Source of the DNA: Lachnospiraceae bacterium
GTDB lineage: Bacteria > Bacillota > Clostridia > Lachnospirales > Lachnospiraceae
Assembly (NCBI GenBank): GCA_017622505.1
Contig: JAGAQZ010000099.1
Coordinates: 1-44,385 of the forward strand
Direction: 5' to 3'
DNA length: 44,385 nt
In this document: in pieces, positions 14,231 to 21,314 of the stretch
How positions within the stretch are numbered: position 1 is the stretch's first letter
Layout of the letters: every line of letters begins with the position of its first letter
Position numbers and translations under genes: made by a program
Notes under the pieces: model-generated
What the model saw: only the letters and a program-made list of their open reading frames with translations
Told to the model about the DNA's origin: nothing
The model's database searches: none

Positions 14231-16429
14231 TTATGTTGTAGTTTTATCTCCGTTCGGCACCCATTTTTCCAGCAATTCCTGTAATTGTTTTCTGTCAAAC
14301 GGCTTGGACAGGAAATCATCGAATCCATTCTCCAGATACATCTCCCGCGCCCCATTTATCGCGTTGGCTGTAAGCGCAATAATAATTGCATTTTTACCGT
14401 TTTCGCCACATTCTTCGCGGATAATCTTTGTTGCTTCCACTCCATCCATTTCGGGCATCATATGGTCCATAAGAATCATATCATATTTCATGTGTTTGAT
14501 TCGCTCAATTGCCGCCTTACCGCTGTCAGCCTCAGCCAACTTAAAATTATATGTTTTAAGCATTGCGTTTGCCACCTTACGGTTCATTGCGTTATCATCC
14601 ACAAGAAGCACTCTGTAATCACCGTTAAACGATGTCGGCTTTTCTTCTTCCGCACTCTTTGCCGAAGAAGTCTGCTTACCTGCCTCAGCAATCGTTGTTT
14701 TATCAATCACACGTTGTTTAATATGTATCGTAAATCTCGTTCCCTTACCATACTCACTTTCCACCTGAATATTGCCATCCATCAAACTGATTAACTGTTT
14801 TGTGATGGCAAGGCCTAAACCGGTTCCCTCACATTGGCGATTTCGATTCATATCCAACTGGCGGAATGACTCAAAAATAGCAGTCAAATCTTCTTTTTTG
14901 ATTCCGATACCCGTATCTTCCACCACAAGTTTTAAATTAATTACATCCGATGCAACATACTGTCCGGTCACGTCCAAACGGATAAAACCTTCTTTGGTGA
15001 ATTTAATCGCATTATTCAGAATATTAATTAAAACCTGACGAATTCTTCCCGCGTCACCATACAGCTTCCCGGGAATATTGTCTGCCAAATTTATCTTAAA
15101 CTGAAGACCTTTTTGCTCAGCGGCAATTTTAACCAAATTGATGGTATCCTGCATCTCTTCAATCACGGAATACTCATCTTCCACCAAATCCATTTTACCG
15201 GCTTCCACTTTAGAAAAATCAAGAATATCATTAATGATTGCAAGAAGATTTAACGCGGCAGTCTTAATATCATAGGCATACTCCTGAATCTTGCGACCTT
15301 TACTTTCTTCAATCAATAATTCGCTCATACCCACAATGGCATTCATCGGCGTACGGATTTCGTGGGACATATTGGCCAGGAAATTAGACTTTGACCGATT
15401 CGCCGCCTCAGCCTGCTCACGCATTTCATGCAACTTACTAATATATTCATAGGTATCCGTAATATCAATAATTAATATTGTATATCCTCTGATATGTTGT
15501 TCATCATCTATTACGGTTCTCTGTTCACCTTTGTAAAACTTACCATCCCACTCAAAACGGATTTCTTTACCGTCCAATACTTCAATTGGAAACCTTTCGA
15601 CATCCGTGATTCTGCGGAACATTTTTAAATCCGGATAAAATTCCTTCGCCAAGTCGTTGTACATCAGCACTTCCTGGTTCTCGTTTAGCGTAATCATGCA
15701 ATTACCAAGAGAATTAAGCACTTTCTCCGTAGCCATTCTGCTTAAATCAAAATCCTTACGGTTCCAAACCAGAAGCACCAGCACAGAAAACATAAGAGCC
15801 ATAGCAATAGGCGTCGGATCATATCCTTCCGGAAACACCCCAAGCAAATATATAATAAGCACACTAAACGAAAAACTGGCACCGCCGATAATCCCTTTCA
15901 ATTTGCGCGCTCTCTTTGTACTTTTATCCTTACGAATCGTCTGAATCAACGTCCAAACAGATACCGACCAGGGAATAGCCGTACAGGTCAACACATAAAA
16001 GTAAAATCCGATACCATAAGTAAGCCGTACGTGCGGAAAGGCTCCTGTATAAACAAAACCAATCTCTTTGTAATAAAGGGAATGATAATCACTGGTCCAA
16101 ACCATCACCATAACCGCAACCGAACATAGCAACAGAATACGTTCAAATATTTTATGCTCCTTCTGACCGCAGTAATTAAAAATAAACATCATAAAAAAGA
16201 TGGCAACAGACGCTCCGCCTAAATATTCCACCTTTATGGCCATCAAAGCCTCCTGAGCCGTCGTAGAGGTTAACTCCAACAAAAAACCCGCATTATGTAC
16301 CAATTCAGCTATCGTAAAAGAAAGCATCAAACGCTGTGTATACGTAGAACCGCCACGGAAAATATAAACCAACGAACACACAAGCGCAACGATTCCGATA
16401 ATTTGTATTGATAAAAGTACGTTATACAT
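14231..16429 (-). CDS. Hybrid sensor histidine kinase with 7TM sensor, PAS-like and receiver domains
   Basis: This 732-residue protein has about seven membrane segments in residues 1-225 (histidine-kinase N-terminal 7TM type), then a PAS-like region (CMITLNENQEVLMYNDLA). HisKA carries FLANMSHEIRTPMN, with the phospho-His near residue 355. HATPase_c has N-box NILNNAIKFT, G1 VEDTGIGIKK and G2 GTGLGLAITKQL. A C-terminal receiver has RVLLVDDNAMNRKVANAML and the acceptor Asp in ILMDHMMPEMDG. It is a membrane signal transducer with an internal relay. No Hpt domain is present, so a separate phosphotransfer protein or a silent receiver is implied. The Spo0A-C-type gene lies just upstream, but that protein has no receiver. 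Confidence 0.93.
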   Translation of the reverse strand: MYNVLLSIQIIGIVALVCSLVYIFRGGSTYTQRLMLSFTIAELVHNAGFLLELTSTTAQEALMAIKVEYLGGASVAIFFMMFIFNYCGQKEHKIFERILLLCSVAVMVMVWTSDYHSLYYKEIGFVYTGAFPHVRLTYGIGFYFYVLTCTAIPWSVSVWTLIQTIRKDKSTKRARKLKGIIGGASFSFSVLIIYLLGVFPEGYDPTPIAMALMFSVLVLLVWNRKDFDLSRMATEKVLNSLGNCMITLNENQEVLMYNDLAKEFYPDLKMFRRITDVERFPIEVLDGKEIRFEWDGKFYKGEQRTVIDDEQHIRGYTILIIDITDTYEYISKLHEMREQAEAANRSKSNFLANMSHEIRTPMNAIVGMSELLIEESKGRKIQEYAYDIKTAALNLLAIINDILDFSKVEAGKMDLVEDEYSVIEEMQDTINLVKIAAEQKGLQFKINLADNIPGKLYGDAGRIRQVLINILNNAIKFTKEGFIRLDVTGQYVASDVINLKLVVEDTGIGIKKEDLTAIFESFRQLDMNRNRQCEGTGLGLAITKQLISLMDGNIQVESEYGKGTRFTIHIKQRVIDKTTIAEAGKQTSSAKSAEEEKPTSFNGDYRVLLVDDNAMNRKVANAMLKTYNFKLAEADSGKAAIERIKHMKYDMILMDHMMPEMDGVEATKIIREECGENGKNAIIIALTANAINGAREMYLENGFDDFLSKPFDRKQLQELLEKWVPNGDKTTT

Positions 16430-16465
16430 ATAGCACCTTCCCTAAAATAAACCATAAAATACGCG

Positions 16466-16504
16466 AAAGTGTCATTTTAATCCCTTATCTTAAAATGACA
16501 CTTT
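16466..16504. other. Perfect 14-bp inverted repeat between kinase and Spo0A-C genes
   Basis: AAAGTGTCATTTTA (16466-16479) pairs with TAAAATGACACTTT (16491-16504) around an 11-nt loop. A clear T run is missing on the minus strand and short (CTTTTATAAT) on the plus strand. It may be a weak terminator for the Spo0A-C-like gene, or a leader element or operator for the kinase gene 37 bp away. Confidence 0.55.
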
Positions 16505-16570
16505 TATAATCTTGATACTATATTATTTTATCATATTATTACCATAAATCATAGTTTATTTTTTGAAACG

Positions 16571-16984
16571 CTATCCGGCCATACTGACATAATTTTTGAT
16601 GTAGTAATATAATCTCGCCAGAAATACAGAATTTGAAGGTACTCCTTTATCCGGTCTTACACAATTTCGGAATATATGATGAATCAAATCAGCATTTCCG
16701 TGTAACCACGCAACACTGATTGCATGACGAATCGCTCTTTCTACTCTTGATGGAGTTGTTCGATATTTTCGTGCTATGTCTACGTACAACCCCTTTGTAA
16801 CATAGTGCTGATATTCCGAATCCTTCAACAATAATTCTACCGCGTACGTTATATAAGCATAACCGTATATATTAGGCGGAATTCCGATTGACAAAAGCAT
16901 ATCCTGAATAGGCGCCGACAAATTATATTTTCCCTGTTCATCACCCAAAACTTCTTTCTCATAATTAATTTTTTCTGCTAACAT
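16571..16984 (-). CDS. Stand-alone Spo0A C-terminal-type DNA-binding protein
   Basis: The 137 residues match the Spo0A effector domain throughout: IGIPPNIYGYAYITYAVELLL, LYVDIARKYRTTPSRVERAIRHAISVAW and CVRPDKGVPSNSVFLARL. The recognition-helix motif TTPSRVERAIRHAI is intact. There is no N-terminal receiver, so it cannot be activated by phosphorelay like Spo0A. It could bind 0A-box-like DNA constitutively, compete with Spo0A, or regulate other genes. AAGGAGAG precedes the ATG. It is divergent from the XRE/S24-like repressor gene. Confidence 0.88.
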   Translation of the reverse strand: MLAEKINYEKEVLGDEQGKYNLSAPIQDMLLSIGIPPNIYGYAYITYAVELLLKDSEYQHYVTKGLYVDIARKYRTTPSRVERAIRHAISVAWLHGNADLIHHIFRNCVRPDKGVPSNSVFLARLYYYIKNYVSMAG

Positions 16985-17038
16985 TTTTCTCTCCTTTTCT
17001 TCCGTTTTTTGCGCAACATCCTTACTTTATTTCAAATG

Positions 17039-17067
17039 TTGACAAAAAGATATATCTTGTTTAACAT
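17039..17067 (+). promoter_or_regulatory. Sigma-A promoter with palindromic operator in its spacer
   Basis: TTGACA (17039-17044), a 17-bp spacer and TAACAT (17062-17067) form a promoter for the XRE/S24-like gene. A 12-bp perfect palindrome AAGATATATCTT (17047-17058) fills the spacer and extends imperfectly outward (AANAAG...CTTNTT). A repressor bound there would block polymerase. The adjacent repressor is the obvious candidate. Confidence 0.65.
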
Positions 17068-17103
17068 AAGTTTTGTCGAAAAAATGGAAAGGAAATGTCA
17101 TCC

Positions 17104-17130
17104 ATGACACAACAGGTAACTCATGTCTGA
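17104..17130 (+). other. Possible 8-codon leader ORF overlapping the repressor start
   Basis: ATG at 17104, behind GGAAAGG, reads eight codons (MTQQVTHV) and ends TGA at 17128-17130, overlapping the ATG at 17123. The 17123 start itself has only AGGT nearby, so translational coupling through this leader is plausible. It is too short to judge by sequence alone. Confidence 0.3.
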
Positions 17131-17821
17131 TTTAGTTTTAAGTAAACGGTTACAGGAAATTTTAATCACGCTTGACTGGACCAAAGAACAGTTAGCCGAA
17201 GAAAGTGGTCTGCCTCTGGAGACAATTAAAAATATATATTACGGTAAAACCACCGACCCAAAAGCCTCGACCATTTTAGCAATCTCTGAAGCAACCAAGT
17301 ACAGTATGAATTGTCTGATGGGGCAATGCCCATATACATCAACCGAAAAATCAATCCTTCAAAATTATCGTTCCTGCGGTTCCCACGGCAAAAGTATGAT
17401 TGAATTTATTTCAAAATACGAAGCTTCTTCTGTAAAGTATGAGCGTGGACTCTTTCTTGAACACACTATCCCCTGCATTTTACCTTGTGGTGATATTCGA
17501 AAAGGCATACTTTATGACACCTGCGAAACCATAGAAATCAAAACCACCATCCCCAACGCATATATAGCAATTAAAATGGCAAACAATGACTTTTTACCGA
17601 ATTACTGTAAAGACGATGTTATTCTTTTTGAAAACCGTTTCCCAGCGAATGGCGAAATTGCCTCCTTCATAATCGGTAATAAAATCTATATTCGCAAATA
17701 TATCGAAGGTATTGATTTCTATTGTTTAAAAAGTCTGCATAACTGCGATGATGATATTATTATAAAACGAATGGACGAAGTACAATATGTAGGCACCTGT
17801 TGCGGGGTTATAAGAAACTGA
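17123..17821 (+). CDS. XRE-family repressor with S24/LexA-like C-terminal domain lacking the catalytic Ser
   Basis: This 232-residue protein has an N-terminal XRE helix-turn-helix (LDWTKEQLAEESGLPLETIKNIYYG, ~residues 17-41). The C-terminal domain follows the S24 peptidase pattern (YIAIKMANNDFLPNYCKDDVIL ... ANGEIASFIIGNKIYIRKY). In LexA/CI proteins the first motif carries the nucleophile as GDSM. Here it reads NNDF, with no serine, so self-cleavage is unlikely and the domain probably only dimerises. It resembles phage-type repressors, but no phage genes surround it. Its promoter holds a palindrome that it may bind. Confidence 0.75.
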   Translation: MSDLVLSKRLQEILITLDWTKEQLAEESGLPLETIKNIYYGKTTDPKASTILAISEATKYSMNCLMGQCPYTSTEKSILQNYRSCGSHGKSMIEFISKYEASSVKYERGLFLEHTIPCILPCGDIRKGILYDTCETIEIKTTIPNAYIAIKMANNDFLPNYCKDDVILFENRFPANGEIASFIIGNKIYIRKYIEGIDFYCLKSLHNCDDDIIIKRMDEVQYVGTCCGVIRN

Positions 17822-17843
17822 TATTATATTCTCTATCCTTTCT

Positions 17844-17878
17844 AAAAAAATAGACTTCAACCTATAGGTTAAAGTCTA
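17844..17878 (-). terminator. Intrinsic terminator overlapping the stop of the small XRE gene
   Basis: On the minus strand TAGACTTTAACC (17878-17867) pairs with GGTTGAAGTCTA (17862-17851), with one mismatch and a 4-nt loop, and is followed by TTTTTTTAG. The stem overlaps the end of the coding sequence. Confidence 0.82.
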
Positions 17879-18101
17879 TGTCTACTTCTTGGCGTCCAAC
17901 CAGGTCGTCCATATTCACTTCAAACAATTCCTGTAACATTGTCAACATCTCAATGGACGGCGAGCCGGCTCCTCTGCGCCACTTACTGATTGCCTGAGGC
18001 GTGAGATTTAATATGCTGGCAAGCTTAGAATCCGTCCAGCCTTTTTCTTTAGAAAGTTCAAAAATACGATCACAAGTTAACTTAGCGCTATAAATTCTCA
18101 T
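17862..18101 (-). CDS. Small XRE-family DNA-binding protein
   Basis: These 79 residues are essentially one XRE helix-turn-helix: KGWTDSKLASILNLTPQAISKWRRG with SPSIEMLTMLQELFEVNMDDLV, in the Cro/CI style. GAGAGGAG precedes the ATG. Its promoter at 18131-18159 overlaps the inverted repeat TAAGCGT-N6-ACGCTTA (18115-18134), a likely autoregulatory operator. No partner toxin is seen next to it. Confidence 0.85.
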   Translation of the reverse strand: MRIYSAKLTCDRIFELSKEKGWTDSKLASILNLTPQAISKWRRGAGSPSIEMLTMLQELFEVNMDDLVGRQEVDIDFNL

Positions 18102-18114
18102 ATTGGCTCCTCTC

Positions 18115-18159
18115 TAAGCGTCTTCGTACGCTTATAAAAAACAGTTAACGGGTTGTAAA
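18115..18159 (-). promoter_or_regulatory. Promoter and operator-like repeat of the small XRE gene
   Basis: Minus-strand TTTACA (18159-18154), a 17-bp spacer and TATAAG (18136-18131). The inverted repeat TAAGCGT/ACGCTTA (18115-18121 and 18128-18134) overlaps the -10 and the start region, suiting steric repression by the gene's own product. Confidence 0.65.
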
Positions 18160-18175
18160 TAATTTATATATCTTG

Positions 18176-18203
18176 GAATATGCACGCCTTAGCATGCATA
18201 TTC
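18176..18203 (-). other. Hairpin spanning the end of the sigma-70 gene
   Basis: GAATATGCA (18176-18184) and TGCATATTC (18195-18203) form a perfect 9-bp stem that includes the stop codon at 18189-18191. No T tract follows, so it is more likely a 3'-end stabiliser or a remnant than a terminator. Confidence 0.45.
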
Positions 18204-19052
18204 ACGAAGACATTCCATAGCAGAATATGAACGACGAATTTTACTAAGAGCGCGCTTTTCAATCTGACGAATACGTTCTCTTGTAACATTAAACACCGGC
18301 AATGAAGCAATCTCGTCCAATGTCATAGGATGGTCCCCTACAAAGCCATAACGCAGCTTAAGAACCATCGCTTCTTTCGGCTCCAGCTTATCCATTGCGA
18401 ACTGAATTGCTTCCTGTAAATCACCCCAAACTGCCATATCGCAGGGGTCATCAGCATTTTCATCTGCACAGAAGTCTTCAAAAGTAGTCTTTCCGTCTTC
18501 ATCAACAGTCGCGTCCATCGAAACAATGTTATATGTATGTTCCATAGTGTCATGTACCTTTTCTACGGACAAACCGGTATAAGCCGCAATTTCTTCCACA
18601 TTGGGTTCCACTCCCAATTCTACGGACAATTCGCGCTGTGCTCTTTTAATTTGAAACATTGCACTTTTCACGTGCACGGGAACACGCACAACACTGCTTT
18701 CGTTGGCGATTCCTCTTGAAATTGCCTGGCGAATCCAGAATGCGGCACAGGTGCTGAAACGGGCGCCTCTTGACGGGTCAAATTTCTCTGCCGCATGAAT
18801 CACCCCTTCGGTTCCCATAGAAATTAATTCCTCTAATTCGGCACCGCAACCGATAAATTTCTTGGCAAAATATGTCACCAATTTCATATTAGCCATGACC
18901 AACTGATTTCTGGCCTCACGACCTTCATCACCGCCTTTAGCAATCTTCTGAGCAAGAATAACCTCTTCCTCTGCGGAAAGCAATGAAGGCAATTTGCTAT
19001 CCACTAACTTATTTGTAACTACATCAACTGCTAAATTTTCGTTTTTCATCAT
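18189..19052 (-). CDS. Alternative sigma-70 family RNA polymerase sigma factor (group 2/3)
   Basis: This 287-residue protein has the sigma-70 regions in order. Region 1.2-like LPSLLSAEEEVILAQKIAKG is followed by region 2 (ARNQLVMANMKLVTYFAKKF, LISMGTEGVIHAAEKFDPSR, FSTCAAFWIRQAISR). Region 3 follows (VRVPVHVKS, LSVELGVEPNVEEIAAYTGL), then region 4 (LDEIASLPVFNVTRERIRQI). It lacks the long N-terminus of the housekeeping sigma, so it is a secondary sigma factor rather than RpoD. The FSTCAAFWIRQAI region suggests near-sigma-A specificity. GGAGG lies 8 bp before the first of two ATG codons. A possible promoter TTGAAA-N17-TTATTT lies at 19078-19106. Its regulon is unknown. Confidence 0.88.
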   Translation of the reverse strand: MMKNENLAVDVVTNKLVDSKLPSLLSAEEEVILAQKIAKGGDEGREARNQLVMANMKLVTYFAKKFIGCGAELEELISMGTEGVIHAAEKFDPSRGARFSTCAAFWIRQAISRGIANESSVVRVPVHVKSAMFQIKRAQRELSVELGVEPNVEEIAAYTGLSVEKVHDTMEHTYNIVSMDATVDEDGKTTFEDFCADENADDPCDMAVWGDLQEAIQFAMDKLEPKEAMVLKLRYGFVGDHPMTLDEIASLPVFNVTRERIRQIEKRALSKIRRSYSAMECLREYAC

Positions 19053-19077
19053 AATGAAATCCTCCTATTTTTGAGCA

Positions 19078-19106
19078 AAATAAAGTTACTGCATGACCAT
19101 TTTCAA
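19078..19106 (-). promoter_or_regulatory. Possible promoter of the alternative sigma gene
   Basis: Minus-strand TTGAAA (19106-19101), a 17-bp spacer and TTATTT (19083-19078), just upstream of the ribosome binding site. The -10 is weak. Confidence 0.35.
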
Positions 19107-19170
19107 GTCATACACGGTTCCATATTAAGTTGTAATTGGGAATTCTTATTTGATAATCCTAAAAAAAGAC

Positions 19171-19199
19171 TTGACACGTCTTTGCTAGATGTGTTAATT
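19171..19199 (+). promoter_or_regulatory. Promoter of a candidate small RNA
   Basis: A perfect TTGACA (19171-19176), a 17-bp spacer and TTAATT (19194-19199), preceded by an A7 tract like an UP element. No plus-strand coding sequence follows, but a terminator does, ~90 bp downstream. Confidence 0.5.
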
Positions 19200-19205
19200 T
19201 GAATC

Positions 19206-19320
19206 TAACAAGTGACAACGTTCGCAACGCTAGTCATTTTATATGTTCACTGCAATGAACATTAGGATTATGAATAAGGATCCTCAATAGCAATCGTCTG
19301 CAAACGGTTGCTATTTTTTT
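19206..19320 (+). ncRNA. Candidate small non-coding RNA, about 115 nt
   Basis: The segment runs from the predicted start of the TTGACA promoter to a strong terminator. It contains a perfect 7-bp hairpin, ATGTTCA/TGAACAT (~19242-19261), other short repeats and no credible ORF with a ribosome binding site. I do not recognise it as 6S, tmRNA, SRP RNA, RNase P or a known riboswitch. It sits between the alternative sigma gene and the EAL gene, both on the minus strand, so it is not a leader of either. Confidence 0.42.
19288..19320 (+). terminator. Intrinsic terminator of the candidate small RNA
   Basis: TAGCAATCG (19288-19296) pairs with CGGTTGCTA (19305-19313) through one G-U pair around an 8-nt loop, followed by seven T. 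It points in the plus direction. Confidence 0.8.
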
Positions 19321-19490
19321 GTTTAGAGGATACCCTAGCATAAATATATCGACATGGGTTTTACAAAACTTAACCCCTTTTTTGAAAAATTTTAGATAAT
19401 TTCCTCTACCTACACTCATTTTATATTGATATTAAACTTTTGTCACTAAACGCTCCGTTGAAAACCTTTTATATTTTAGTTCAATTTTAA

Positions 19491-19522
19491 AAAGAAAAAG
19501 CGACCGCCTGTGCGCAATCGCT
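19491..19522 (-). terminator. Intrinsic terminator of the EAL/GGDEF gene
   Basis: On the minus strand AGCGATTGC (19522-19514) pairs with GCGGTCGCT (19507-19499) with two G-U pairs, followed by TTTTCTTT. Confidence 0.8.
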
Positions 19523-19579
19523 TTTATCCTTATATTAATATGTATTTATTTTCATACGTATTTTACTTCATATGATGTT

Positions 19580-21271
19580 CTAAACATCATTTTCATACTT
19601 TCGATTCTGCAAACGTCCCACAAAATCCTCCACAGGCAATGGCTTATCAAACAAATATCCTTGCACAAGTCTGCAATCAATATTCTTTAAGAAACGTGCC
19701 TGTTCCTCGGTTTCTACACCTTCCGCAATGGCCTTCATCTTCAACTCGCTAACCATTTTCACAATGTTGCGGACTACGATTTCATCGGTACCACTGTTAT
19801 GCTTTTCAATATTATCCAAGAAAGATTTGTCCAGCTTAACAATATCAAACATAAAATCCGTCAACAGATTCAGGGAAGAGAAACCTGTACCAAAATCATC
19901 AATGGACGTCTTTATTCCGTGACTCTTCATTTTACTTACCAGGGTCTTTAATGCCAGATAATCACTGTAATCGGACATTTCGGTAAGTTCTATTTCAATA
20001 TACTTGCTTTCTATTCCGTATGCACCTATTACCGCAAGAATTTCTTCTGCCACTTTCGGATTATGCAAATGTGTTTTAGAGAAATTAACCGAAATGGTTA
20101 CCGGCTCAATTCCCTGTTGCTTCCATGCTTTAATGTCACGACAAACCTGGTCCAACACGTAGAAATCCAGTCGACACACGCTTCCGTCGCGCTCAAACAA
20201 AGGAATAAAATCTGCCGGCGGTACAACTTTACCATTTTTAATCCAACGCACCAACGCCTCGCCACCGCACAATTCACAAGTATCCAAATTAACCTTCGGC
20301 TGATAATATACCACAAATTCCCGATTTTCTATAGCCTTGGGGAAATCCGCACTAATTTCCTGCTCATGGTTAATCTTTTCTAATATCTCCTGATTAAACT
20401 CTACTACATTGAGGCCTTTACTTTTTCTTGCCGCATTAATAGCCAGAGAAATACAATTCATTACGGGATGCATATTTTCACCGGGTTGTATATCGTACAT
20501 ACCGATTCTTGACTCTATCAAAAAGCTATGCAACATTCCGCTCAAATTCACTTCAACACTAATGCCTTCCAACAATTTGAGAACTTCTTCCTTGCGTTCT
20601 TTTCTGATAAGAAGGGCAAAATTATCACCACCCAGACGTGCTGCAACTTCGCCTTCCTTAATTCTTTTGGCCAAGGCAATCGCATAGGCTTTAATTACCT
20701 CATTCGCATTTTGATTGCCGATTTGTTTATTTACATATTTAAAATTCTTAAGATTCAGATACATTGCAGTGTAATTATGAAGTACACCTTCGCGGAACAT
20801 ACAGTTTCCTGCCATTACATATCCGTTGGAATTAATCAAACCGGTCTCCATATCCCGAGATACACTTTGAGCCATAATATCCGATAATCTTGCACGGCCG
20901 CAAATCATCATCAGCATCCTGCACAAAAAGAACATATCTTCCTTTTCGTCCGCATCCCAAGTATACCCTTTCACGGCACTCACGGAAAAATGCACACCAC
21001 CACCGTTTCCGGTAGGAAAATCATACTTTAATTCTTCTGTATCAAACCCTTCCGGACTGACGTACACAATCATAGACTCTTCCCTGCCCGTACTTTCTAC
21101 CGGCGTAGGCGGAGAAACAAATTCAACTATCATTTTACCGAGTTTAATATCCTCTGCAATCAAAGGCATATTATCCCTTGTCCGAAACATAATTTCATCA
21201 AGAGTCGCCCCCAGTTCTTCAAGTCTGTCAAAAAAGACACCAAAATTCTCACTGCATAATCTGTTCTTCAT
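19580..21271 (-). CDS. c-di-GMP phosphodiesterase (EAL) with degenerate GGDEF domain
   Basis: This 563-residue cytosolic protein has an N-terminal region of unknown fold (~1-130). A GGDEF-type domain (~135-290) follows, with the active-site loop changed to GGDNF, then a complete EAL domain (~305-555). The EAL domain keeps GGEALVRW, ISVNFS, IELTE, DDFGTGFSS, KLDKSF and AEGVET, the residues needed for metal binding and c-di-GMP hydrolysis. The GGDEF half is therefore likely regulatory and the enzyme a phosphodiesterase. AAAGGTG precedes the ATG. It lies 44 bp downstream of the MurD-like gene, possibly in the same transcript, and ends at its own terminator. Confidence 0.9.
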   Translation of the reverse strand: MKNRLCSENFGVFFDRLEELGATLDEIMFRTRDNMPLIAEDIKLGKMIVEFVSPPTPVESTGREESMIVYVSPEGFDTEELKYDFPTGNGGGVHFSVSAVKGYTWDADEKEDMFFLCRMLMMICGRARLSDIMAQSVSRDMETGLINSNGYVMAGNCMFREGVLHNYTAMYLNLKNFKYVNKQIGNQNANEVIKAYAIALAKRIKEGEVAARLGGDNFALLIRKERKEEVLKLLEGISVEVNLSGMLHSFLIESRIGMYDIQPGENMHPVMNCISLAINAARKSKGLNVVEFNQEILEKINHEQEISADFPKAIENREFVVYYQPKVNLDTCELCGGEALVRWIKNGKVVPPADFIPLFERDGSVCRLDFYVLDQVCRDIKAWKQQGIEPVTISVNFSKTHLHNPKVAEEILAVIGAYGIESKYIEIELTEMSDYSDYLALKTLVSKMKSHGIKTSIDDFGTGFSSLNLLTDFMFDIVKLDKSFLDNIEKHNSGTDEIVVRNIVKMVSELKMKAIAEGVETEEQARFLKNIDCRLVQGYLFDKPLPVEDFVGRLQNRKYENDV

Positions 21272-21314
21272 TTTTTCACCTTTAACATTATAAAATAATC
21301 CCTAAATTGTTTCT

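Larger units (their letters stand above)
19053..19579. other. 527-bp gene-free region
   Basis: Between the alternative sigma gene and the EAL gene there is no protein gene I can support. It holds the sigma gene leader (19053-19110), the candidate small RNA with promoter and terminator (19171-19320) and the terminator of the EAL gene (19491-19522). The part at 19321-19490 is AT-rich and shows nothing I can interpret. Confidence 0.6.

Noticed and set aside
17104..17821. Phage remnant around the XRE/S24-like gene.
   Set aside because: No integrase, structural gene or attachment repeat is visible nearby. The neighbours are chromosomal regulators.
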